DNA of 64,000 nucleotides from Terana coerulea. Its lineage: Eukaryota; Basidiomycota; Agaricomycetes; Polyporales; Phanerochaetaceae. The DNA lies in assembly GCA_024811115.1 (NCBI GenBank), contig JAKOGH010000880.1:62001-126000 (forward strand), given 5' to 3'. The notes under the pieces are model-generated. The model saw only the letters and a list, made by a program, of their open reading frames with translations, was not told the origin of the DNA and made no database searches. Of this stretch, positions 56,222 to 64,000 are shown piece by piece (position 1 is the first letter of the stretch; every line of letters begins with the position of its first letter). Position numbers and translations under genes: made by a program.

Positions 56222-57307
56222 ATGCGCTTCACGTCGGTACTCTCCACGGCGCTCACCCTCGTCTCCCTGGCGTGCAACAGCGTGCTGGGCCAGACCACGA
56301 CGCTCAGCACCGCGCACCCCTCCTTCCACACGGTTGACGTCGACGGTGTCAACGTTTTCTACCGTTCTGCGGGTAACGCCTCCAACCCGACCATCCTCCT
56401 GCTGCATGGCTACCCCGCCTCATCCTTCGAGTTCCGTAACCTCATGCACCTTCTCGCGCCCAAATACCACACCATCGCGCCTGACCTGCCCGGGTTTGGA
56501 TGGACCCAGGCGCCAGAGGGATACAACTACAGTGAGCAAGACCATAGTCTATTCGCCATTGGTCCCTGAACCTCCCTGATTCCCACAGCCTTTGATAACA
56601 TTGCAAACACAATCGACGGGTTTACGAAGGCAATCAACATGACCACGTTTGCCATGTATGTCTTTGACTACGGTGTAAGCAATCCTCCGCTCGAATACTG
56701 CGTGGACTCTGACCGGTCTCGCTGGTAGGCTCCCACGGGCTTCCGCCTCGCGCTGAAGGATCCTTCGCGCATCACCGGGATCATCTCGCAGAACGGCAAC
56801 GCCTACGTCGAAGGCTTCGGCAAGGAGTACTGGGCGCCCGTCTTCGCCCTCTGGAACGCCTCCTCGACGCTCAACTACACCTCGCCCACGGCCAACGCGA
56901 ACGTGCCTCTCTTCTCCTTCAACTCCACCAAGGCACAGTACACCGTCGGCGTGCCCGACGACCTCCTCGTCAGCATCGACCCCGCGACGTACACGACCGA
57001 CGCGGCGCTGCTCGCGCAGCCGCCGCAGCGCGACATCCAACTCGCGCTCCTGTTCGACTACCAGACGAACCCGCGCGCGTACCCGGCCTGGCAGGCGTAC
57101 CTGCGCTCGAGCGCGGTGCCCGTGCTCGCGATGTGGGGCTTCAACGACGTCGTGTTCGTCCCCGCCGGCGCGGAGGGCTTCATGCGGGACGCGAAGGACC
57201 CCGTCATCAAGTTCGTCGACTCGGGCCACTTCCCGCTCGAGACGCACTTGTCGGATTATGTCACGGAGATTGACAACTTCATGACGACCCGTGTTATTCC
57301 TGGGTGA
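56222..57307 (+). CDS. Secreted alpha/beta hydrolase (epoxide hydrolase / haloalkane dehalogenase-like)
   Basis: Three-exon gene with introns at about 56532-56586 and 56674-56728. The signal peptide is MRFTSVLSTALTLVSLACNS, cleaved near VLGQ. The alpha/beta-hydrolase core has VFYRSAGNASNPTILLLHGY followed by PASSFEFRNL (the HG-x-P oxyanion motif). It continues with APDLPGFGWTQAPEGYNY, the nucleophile elbow YVFDYGAPTGFRLAL, where Asp and not Ser occupies the nucleophile position, and VPVLAMWGFNDVVFVPAGAE. The catalytic His lies in SGHFPLETH. An Asp nucleophile with HGYP is the pattern of epoxide hydrolases and dehalogenases. Several N-x-S/T sites (NAS, NMT, NYT, NST) suit a secreted glycoprotein. 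It ends MTTRVIPG. The reading frame is intact. Substrate unknown. Confidence 0.88.
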
Positions 57308-58330
57308 GTGCTATTCAGGTTTCGGCGCCCCGCTGTGTGGGATCTGGCGCTAACAACATGCGTTAGCTTGTAGGGCTGTTTAAAATTCCCCCAACTTGAG
57401 ACTCGGTGTCAAGCTCGAGCTGTTAGACTACTGTCCGCACGTCTTTATGATAGCAGTTGAATAATGTGAATAGAAGCACTCGCGTAATATCCCTCCGGGA
57501 GGTTCGATCCAGCGACTAGATCGGCGTCGAGCATGCCGCAGGAGACGCCCGACAAAGTTCCTTCACTCTTGCCGTCATGTCTTGATCATGTCTTGCCTTC
57601 GGTGCGGTGATGTAGGGTCAGTTCAAGTCTTCAAGGCCCAAGGGTCTGAGATTTTAGGCATCGTGAGTGAGCTCTGAGTACCTGCAATTAGAACATGCTT
57701 ATTGAAGGTGCAAAACATATAGAATTCCCTTGCTTGCTGCTGCGGTACCTGAGAGCGTCAGCTCTGCGCTAGAACTAGGCTGCAGTGATGTTGCTCTGCA
57801 ATGCTGCGATTCCTAACGCTGCCTCACAAGGCATCTGACTTGGCTGACTCTGCCGTTGATGCAGGATCAACCCCAACTGTATAGGCTGCGTTGCTGCTAG
57901 TCCAGTAAGGTAAGGGGAGGCTTTGTCTGCTCCGTCCGATCGGTGAACTCATGACTGTATTCCATCTCAGGTTCCTTCCAATAGCATTCTAGGTTTGATA
58001 GCACCCCTTTGGGCGTGCGCGTTGTGGTCTCGGTGACGTTTCCAGGGGGCTTCTTAGTGGCCTGCCCTCCCAGTGGCGGCAGGCAGCACAGCCGAATGCC
58101 CATGGATGGTCTGCAATCACCCACCCAAGCGAGGACGCCCGTGCGATAGCCTCTGGCATGTACGTACACCCCTGGAATGTGCCCCACGGGACGCGCGCGG
58201 CGAGCTTGCTCTATTGATAATCAGCTATTTCCAGTGGTGGCATGAAGCCTGCGGGCGTTGGGGCCTGTCTTGTCCCTCGTCATGAGCCGCACACGCCGCT
58301 AAGCTTGCTGCAGCAACCATTTACCCGCAA
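57308..58330. other. Intergenic region
   Basis: About 1 kb between the hydrolase and the second P450. No gene, RNA or clear repeat was seen. Confidence 0.4.
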
Positions 58331-58335
58331 ACGGG

Positions 58336-58341
58336 TATAAA
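58336..58341 (+). promoter_or_regulatory. TATA box of the second P450
   Basis: TATAAA, 60 bp upstream of the ATG at 58401. Confidence 0.5.
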
Positions 58342-58400
58342 CCACACGACGCGGGACGCAGGAATAGCTTTTGCTGTCCATTCTACGGCTCCACCTTGCT

Positions 58401-60585
58401 ATGAGCCACCAGGATATTACGATACTTATTCTTAAAGTCGCCGCGGCAGGCTTGGGATGCGCCATTGTGCTCGTGAAGTTGCAATCATGGCTTACTGGGG
58501 GCGTGCGTAGATCACTCCCCCTGCCTCCCGGCCCCAACACTCCATGGTTTGAGCCTGGTCCTCGGTACGTACACAATGCTGAATATAGTTTCTGTTCGAT
58601 AATAACATATGTATTCCTAGAAATCCGCTCAAATTTGCGGAAATGACTGAGACCTACGGACCGGTGTTCTCGTTCAAACAAGGCACTCGCGTCGTCTGCG
58701 TTATCGGCCGCTACCAAGTATGCCCCTTCATACTCCAAGCTCTGCGGGCGCGATCGACGCTCATTCGTCCCCGCTGACAGGCCGCCGTGGACATCATGCA
58801 GAAGCACGGCGCCGAGCTCGCAGACCGCCCCAGGAACATCGCCGCGGGCGAGATCATGTCGGGCGGAAGGCGGACGGTGCTCGTCGGCGCCGGGGAGCGC
58901 CTGCGTAAGTTGCGCAGGTACGGAGGCCCGGCGTGCGCCTTCTAAGTTGCCTGACCGGGCTATTTTTGCTTCCTCTGCAGGGCGCTGCACTCGCAGCTGC
59001 AGCCGACCGTGGCGGCCCAGCACCGGCCGATCCAAACGCAGAACGCGCTGAACCTCGTGCTCGACCTCCTCCGCGATCCCGAGCACCACACCGACTATGC
59101 GCGGCGGTGCGTGCTTCGCCTCTCTAAGTCCCTGCCAATCGCGCTCAGCGGTGCTGCAGCTATGCGGCGAGCGTCATCATGACGCTCACCTATGGCAAGA
59201 CCACGCCGACGTATTATACCGACCCCGAGGTGGTGGAGGTTGCGAAGCATGGGGCCCGTGTCGGGTCGATCATTCCCATAGGGTCCCATATTGTGGACAG
59301 GTTCCCGATTTTGAAGCATGTCCCGTTTGTCACGGCGACGCTGCGGCAGTGGGCCCAAGAGGAGCTCGCCTTGTTCTCGGGGCAGCTCCAGAAAGTCCGC
59401 TCGCAGCTGGTGAGTTGCTTTTTCTTACCTTTCGAATGCCACATGTGTATGCTGACACAAGCGCTACGTTCGCAGCACGAGGGCCGTGCACAGCCGTGTT
59501 TCGCCACGTACCTCATCGAGCATCAGCAGGAATTTGGTCTTACGGAGGACGAGCTCGCATATCTCGCGGGCTCGATGTTTGGGGCCGGCTCAGACACAGT
59601 GAGTCGCATTCTTTAACCACTCGCTTTCTCGATTCAACACCCTGCCAGAGCGCCAGCGCCATCATGTTCGTCATCATGGCCGCCGCAACGCACCCGCAAG
59701 CGCAAGCAGCGGTGCAGGCTCAGCTCGACGCCATCGTGGGCAGAGACAAAGGTTAGTATACCGCTGGGAATGACTGTTAAGTCTTCCGAACTTACATTGT
59801 CGCCTGTCAGTGCCAACATTTGACGATGAGAAGACGCTTCCGCTAGTAGTCGCGTTCTACCTCGAAGCATTCCGCTGGAGACCGGTTAGCTGGGGCGGTA
59901 AGTCGGCATGCCAGCGGACATGTGCTTGTCGTTTACAATCCGTTCTAGGATTTGCTCATCGGGCTACCAGTGATATCGTATTGGTGCGTTCAGCGCATGG
60001 CTTGTCCACAATCATACTCACCGAATGCCGCTAGAGCAATTGCGTAATTCCTGAGGGGGCGATGGTCATTGGCAACCACTGGTTTGTTCTCATACAAGTG
60101 TTGTGGACCTTATCGATTGACAGTCCTGTTAGGGCTATTGCCCGCGACCCGGAAGTATTCCCAGATCCTGAGGCATTCAACCCTGGTCGATGGCTCGACC
60201 AGAACGGCAACGTCAGAGAGGATGTTACGTCGTTCAACTTTGGTTTCGGACGAAGGTATGTACGACTACCTTCTGTGACATCTTACCGCTTATTGAAACT
60301 AAACTATGACCTGGTAGAATCTGTGTCGGGCAACATGTGGCGAACAAGTAAGACGCTGTTCTCTACGTCAATCCTCGCTAGTCAGATTAATCACGACAAC
60401 CAACAGTTCTCTGTTTATCACGACAGCTCTCCTGCTGTGGGCGTTTAACATCAGCGAAGACCCGTCCGCACGGTATCGACACAATGGCTTTTAGCGATAC
60501 GGCCAACGTCCGTCCGCTTCCCTTCAAAGCGGTCTTCACGCCAAGGATCGCAGGCCTCCAAGAAATCATTGACTCGGTGGCTTGA
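58401..60585 (+). CDS. Cytochrome P450 (second paralogue)
   Basis: ER-anchored P450 monooxygenase. The anchor is ILILKVAAAGLGCAIVLVKL; the hinge is LPLPPGPNTPWFEPGP. Then come LKFAEMTETYGPVFSFKQGT, RPRNIAAGEIMSGGRRTVL, RRALHSQLQPTVAAQHRPIQ, SVIMTLTYGKTTPTYYTDPE and the I-helix GSMFGAGSDTSASAIMFVIM. Further on are the E-x-x-R helix FYLEAFRWRP, ATSDIVLSNCVIPEGAMVIG, ARDPEVFPDPEAFNPGRWLD and the heme loop FGFGRRICVGQHVANKSLF, with SLF read as NSLF across an intron. The C-terminus is LQEIIDSVA. It has about twelve exons. An extra T near 60470-60475 (GCACGGTATCGACAC) breaks the frame close to the end. The protein is similar along its full length to the P450 at 35.4-37.5 kb (for example TLTYGKTTPTYYTDPEV in both), so the two are duplicates within 21 kb. 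Substrate unknown. Confidence 0.9.
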
Positions 60586-60861
60586 CTGGCGCGTCCCTCA
60601 TTTTGCCACTCCCTGACAATACTTCCGATTGTATTTTATTGTCTCATATTTAGGAGCGTTAAACTTTGCGTCAGATATATACTTGTATCACGCGTCGACG
60701 TGAAGCGACACCAATGGGGATATGTTAATATGACGTCCGGCTGTCGTTCACAGCGGCATCCAGCGTGGTCGTAGACCCCCAGTATAGTGAAGACAGAGGC
60801 ATCTTCTCCGACTGTTCCACGCTGCTGGATTCCCATATCATCTGCGAGTTCACCGGTCAGA

Positions 60862-61934
60862 TCAAACACAGCTATACAAGTCCTTGCCTGCACATACAAG
60901 ATCCATCACCACAGGTGGCTTTGTCCACGTTGGGTTGTCATCGCCAAGGACGACCTGGTGCACAGTCTGAAACCCAAGTGAGTTGTAGAATCCCCGGTTT
61001 GCTACGTTGCTTGACCACAGCCAGACAGCACGGCCCTGTGCACCTGCCTGTGTGCAAATTTTGTAAGATTCCGCTCTAACTCCAGGGAGAGGACTCACAT
61101 GAGAGGTGACAAGGTTCACCAGCGCCGAGGCATATCCGCGCCCTTGAGCTTCCGGCACAGTCACCAGCCCGCTGATGTACACCATCTCGTTGAGCCTGTC
61201 AGCGATCCCATCCCTCACTGCATTCACTTTGCTCTTCAGTTCCAAGATGCGCTACACGGAAAACAATTCAGTTCATGACACGGTGTGCAAGATGCATGGG
61301 GTGGACAACACCTTCTGCTGCTCTTTGCTGGGTGGCCCACGCGGTATCCGCCGTTTGATAGCGTCGAGCACTTTCTCGAGGGGCTTCGGCTGGCTGCTAG
61401 GGTCGTGAGGTGCAGGCAACCTGCTCAATCAAAACACAAGCGTGCGTGTGTCGTTCAGCTCAAAGGTACGCCGACGTTGCGTCCGGTCACTCACGCAGTG
61501 ATAAGCGAGTCTCCGTGGTTGATCGTCCACGCTCTCCTAGTGTACACCATTTTCACCCAGAAGACGTACCGCTCAAGGCGCCCCAGCGCCTTGCCACGCT
61601 TTGTGCCGCGTTTCTTGTCCTGTGTCACTCGGAAGATCAATGATATGGAACGAGAGGATTGTCAAGTAAGTAACATACCGGTGCGTCGTTGATATACTCG
61701 TCGAGGGGATCTCCGACTATGCTTTCTTCGGTGTGTATCGCGGCGGGTATGTCACCTACATGGGAAGGTGGTTAAGTAGCGAGCGGCCAGCACGGTCAAA
61801 GGCATGATGAGCATACCATAATGCATGCGCTTTGGAACAGCCTTCTTCGGATGTTCAAGCTCCCGGAGTTGGCACAAGTCGGGTACCCCCAGATCGTCTT
61901 GCACTGTGGCTCCGAGAATCAGATGACGGTGCAT
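60862..61934 (-). CDS. GNAT-family N-acetyltransferase
   Basis: Probable acetyl-CoA-dependent acyltransferase. Read on the minus strand, exons carry LRELEHPKKAVPKRMHYGDI, EESIVGDPLDEYINDAPVTQ, RLERYVFWVKMVYTRRAWTI, NHGDSLITALPAPHDPSS and RILELKSKVNAVRDGIADRL. The GNAT core is YISGLVTVPEAQGRGYASAL, with Q-G-R-G-Y as the acetyl-CoA pyrophosphate loop (Q/R-x-x-G-x-G/A). After an intron come VWLWSSNVANRGFYNSLGFQ and VVLGDDNPTWTKPPVVMDLV, matching a group of fungal GNATs with a long insert between the N-terminal strand and the core. The ATG at 61932-61934 is chosen only because it opens the first readable exon; a more upstream start is possible. Substrate unknown. Confidence 0.72.
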
Positions 61935-62606
61935 AGTGTACGCTCCGTCAACCGGTACTAGCTCTTAAAGCTTGAGGACCGGGAGGCTACTCCGATGAGG
62001 ACTTCAACGGTGGTTAAGCCTTAAGTAGACTTGCACAGCTGTCCGCAGCCCCCGTGACCGTCCCTGTAAAGGCTCCGAGAGTTCTACTCTCTGCGCATTG
62101 ATGAGTGCCACTGCGCATGCAGGCGCGCAGAGGGTGCATATGGCTGCAGCATGCGCCGCAGGCCGAGGCAAATGGCACTGGTGACCAGCGAGTTTTGCAG
62201 CGGTTTTGCATGTCTGGCGAAACATATCGTGCTTCAGAACGTGTTCACATAAAGACGGGGAAAACTTATCCATACCTGCTTTTCTCTAACTGTAAGCCGT
62301 TCTGAGGCTCATCGGCACCTCGAGAAGGCACGCGAGAGCAAGCCGCGTCGCCTTAAGTTTGGCAGCGCCCTGCTAGCACTGGACGCCTTGCTACCGAGCT
62401 GATGGCGGTCGTAGAACGACTAGCTCACGGTGTTCCCATGGCCATACATCTTTGCCGTTCCACTTGATGAGCTGGAAACTGTCATTGCACGTACGCATGC
62501 GCATTGTTCAAGGGGCAATATTTGAGCAAAACTGGTTCAACAGTTCGCTTTGATGACGCTACGTAGTAAATAATATGATTGTGCATAGCGCGCTCCCGTT
62601 ATCACA
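61935..62606. other. Intergenic region
   Basis: About 670 bp between the GNAT gene and the tRNA. Only short frames with no supportable gene. Confidence 0.4.
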
Positions 62607-62686
62607 GGTGAGATGGCCGAGCGGTCTAAGGCGCCAGACTAAGGATCTGGTCCGAAAGGGCGTGGGTTCGAATCCCACTCTCATCA
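62607..62686 (+). tRNA. tRNA-Leu (anticodon AAG)
   Basis: The cloverleaf is complete. The acceptor stem GGTGAGA pairs with TCTCATC, with one G-T pair. The D-arm contains TGGCCGAGCGGTCTAAGGC. The anticodon stem CCAGA/TCTGG encloses CTAAGGA, giving anticodon AAG. A longer variable arm, as in class II tRNAs, is followed by the T-arm GTGGG-TTCGAAT-CCCAC. Anticodon AAG reads CTT (and CTC after A34-to-I editing). No intron lies after position 37. The discriminator base is A (62686); CCA is not encoded. Confidence 0.95.
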
Positions 62687-63149
62687 TCATTTTGTCTCGT
62701 TAACGAGCATGCTTTTTAGTTCAAAGCTAGAATTTACTACTTGGTACGAACTGCGACTTTGCTAGTAGTTTTAACTTTTTGACTCTTTACATACCATATT
62801 TCACATTGTCTGGGTTCTTCACTTCAGCCAAGACAATCGACTGATTAGATAAGAGCCGCTCGAGCGGACTACGGCAGCTGCTGCACCCATCCCAAACTTG
62901 ATCATGGCTCTCACCATGTCTTTCCGCTCTGCAAACCCAGTGATGTCGCGGCCAGAGAACACGTCTGTTCGTACTTCAGCTGGATAACCGCTTGGTCTTC
63001 ACTGGTGAGTTATGTGCCTTATGTGGCTAAAACACACGCTGAAAGTGACTCCCGGCTTCCTCAACACTTATCGCGGCACACACCTTATCATTTGTTCAGC
63101 TTGTGAACAGTCTGCGGACAGAAAATACCGTAGATAAGAAGTAGAGGCT
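62687..63149. other. Intergenic region
   Basis: About 460 bp after the tRNA. A T-rich stretch follows directly (including TTTTTAG and a later CTTTTTG run), suitable for Pol III termination. Nothing else was recognised. Confidence 0.4.
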
Positions 63150-63156
63150 TATAAAG
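63150..63156 (+). promoter_or_regulatory. TATA box of the ureohydrolase gene
   Basis: TATAAAG, 80 bp upstream of the ATG at 63230. Confidence 0.5.
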
Positions 63157-63229
63157 CACCAGTGCTGCTGCGAGGTTGCTTGCTTCGTCTTTACGATCGA
63201 CTTCAACAAACACAGCTAAGGACAGCAAG

Positions 63230-64000
63230 ATGGTCGGTCGCGGACTCAGCGTTCTGCTTTCGCTCCTGCCTCTCGTGCTGCAGAAAGTTTCGGCTGAACA
63301 GCATCCTCTTACTGGGGCGCGCACGTCCGAGAGCCTTTACGACCAAGTCAACTTCACGTCGCTCTTCGCGCCCGCCGCTTTCGCGGACTCCGAAGTCGGG
63401 TCCGGTCACGCCGTGGGCGAAGGTCACTTGGAACGGCCTCACGAGCTACGCGCACACGACGCCGGTCAGGTGCTTTGGAGGAGATGAAGACGAGTATGAT
63501 GTCGCTGTTCTTGGTGAGTCGTCAAATCATCGGCGTGTCCCTGTCAACATATGGCCGAGGACACCAGGGGCACCGTTTGATACCGCGACCAGTTACCGGC
63601 CAGGGTAAGCGTTAATTATACGATATGACGTCTGGGTGAGCAAACACAAATACAGAGCTCGTTTTGGTCCAAACGGTATTCGTCAAGGCTCGCGCCGTCT
63701 GAGCGTGGAACGCATCAACGTCCCCATGAAGTTGCGCATTAGCGACCACCTGGACGTGGTGGACTGCGGTGATGTCCGTGAGTATCTGGTCCGCGGCCAT
63801 TTTGTGATTGCAGCCTGACTGCTCGGATGCCATACAGCCATGGTATTTGTGGACAACAAAGTCGCGCTGCGCCAGCTGGAAATTGCCAACGCCGCGCTAC
63901 TCTCGCGCACGGCTTTGCGCTCGTCTGCGATGTCTTCGTCGGGGAAGAAGAGCATTGCGAAGGATGGCAAGTTCCACCCCCGCGTCCTCACGTTGGTACG
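63230..64000 (+). CDS. Secreted ureohydrolase (agmatinase-like), truncated by the window edge
   Basis: N-terminal part of an arginase/agmatinase-fold Mn enzyme that hydrolyses a guanidino compound to urea. The signal peptide MVGRGLSVLLSLLPLVLQKV is followed by SAEQHPLTG. Readable exons then give TWNGLTSYAHTTPVRCFGGD, DEYDVAVLG, the agmatinase block APFDTATSYRPGARFGPNGI with RQGSRRL, then HLDVVDCGDV, PMVFVDNKVALRQLEIANAA and KDGKFHPRVLTL. The next step, the metal-binding GGDHS/T motif, lies beyond the edge; the last bases GTACG look like a splice donor. One frame break lies at about 63385-63415, between SLFAPAAFADSE and TPWAKVTWNG. The metal ligands cannot be checked here, so the substrate class is inferred. 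Confidence 0.8.

Noticed and set aside
58280..59089. 269-codon minus-strand ORF opposite the second P450
   Set aside because: It lies over P450 exons that carry diagnostic motifs on the plus strand.
35375..60585. Secondary-metabolite gene cluster built around the two P450s
   Set aside because: The genes between and around them are housekeeping genes; there is no synthase, prenyltransferase, transporter or pathway regulator next to either P450.

Overview
The window is nuclear DNA of a filamentous basidiomycete, most likely an Agaricomycete close to the polypores. The genes carry many short GT-AG introns, mostly 45-60 nt, and are densely packed on both strands. Marker proteins include a retaining trehalose phosphorylase of the mushroom type, a hydrophobic-anchor P450 family with FGFGRR-C-x-G heme loops, and fungal Zn2Cys6 and F-box proteins. 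All gene models were read by hand from splice signals and family resemblance; no search was run.

Layout. 0.2-1.6 kb: linker histone H1 (-). 2.25-2.94 kb: a complete small hAT-type transposon with an 8-bp target duplication, 54 bp upstream of the next start codon. 3.0-4.2 kb: two mitochondrial genes in tandem, an MZM1/LYRM7 complex III assembly factor and a GGQ release-factor-like protein. 4.6-6.6 kb: cyclase-associated protein CAP/Srv2 (+). 7.2-10.5 kb: PhoD-like phosphatase (+) with a run of micro-exons. 11.0-14.7 kb: Zn2Cys6 transcription factor (+). 14.9-16.9 kb: ASH2/Bre2 COMPASS subunit (-). 17.3-18.3 kb: ubiquitin-conjugating enzyme (+). 18.9-20.3 kb: secreted SurE-like nucleotidase/phosphatase (+). 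20.6-23.3 kb: trehalose phosphorylase (-). 25.4-27.5 kb: TFIIB/Brf-like factor (+). 27.9-28.8 kb: basidiomycete-type hypothetical protein with a Cys/His C-terminal motif (+). 29.5-30.1 kb: small hypothetical gene (-). 30.9-33.3 kb: splicing factor SPF45/RBM17 (+). 33.5-35.1 kb: F-box protein (+). 35.4-37.5 kb: cytochrome P450 (-).

38.0-40.9 kb: succinate dehydrogenase flavoprotein SDH1 (-) with a MITE-like insertion in one intron. 41.2-44.0 kb: TBC-domain RabGAP of the TBC1D5 type (-). 44.3-46.0 kb: JMJD5-like JmjC hydroxylase (-). 46.8-53.5 kb: MOT1/BTAF1 SNF2 ATPase (+). 54.0-55.9 kb: degenerate coding-like stretch (+). 56.2-57.3 kb: secreted alpha/beta hydrolase with an Asp nucleophile (+). 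58.4-60.6 kb: a second P450 paralogous to the first (+). 60.9-61.9 kb: GNAT acetyltransferase (-). 62.6 kb: tRNA-Leu(AAG). 63.2 kb to the right edge: start of a secreted ureohydrolase (agmatinase-like).

Most genes are ordinary housekeeping genes: chromatin and transcription (H1, ASH2, MOT1, Brf-like, Zn2Cys6), respiration (SDH1, MZM1), RNA splicing, trafficking and carbohydrate metabolism. They do not form an obvious operon-like pathway or a biosynthetic cluster; the two P450s are the only accessory-metabolism signal. No previously undescribed system could be demonstrated. One caution applies to the whole annotation: about twenty small indels, several in homopolymers or tandem repeats, break the reading frames of otherwise conserved genes, including genes expected to be essential. 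Draft-assembly error is the simplest explanation, so these genes are annotated as functional with a sequence fault and not as pseudogenes.
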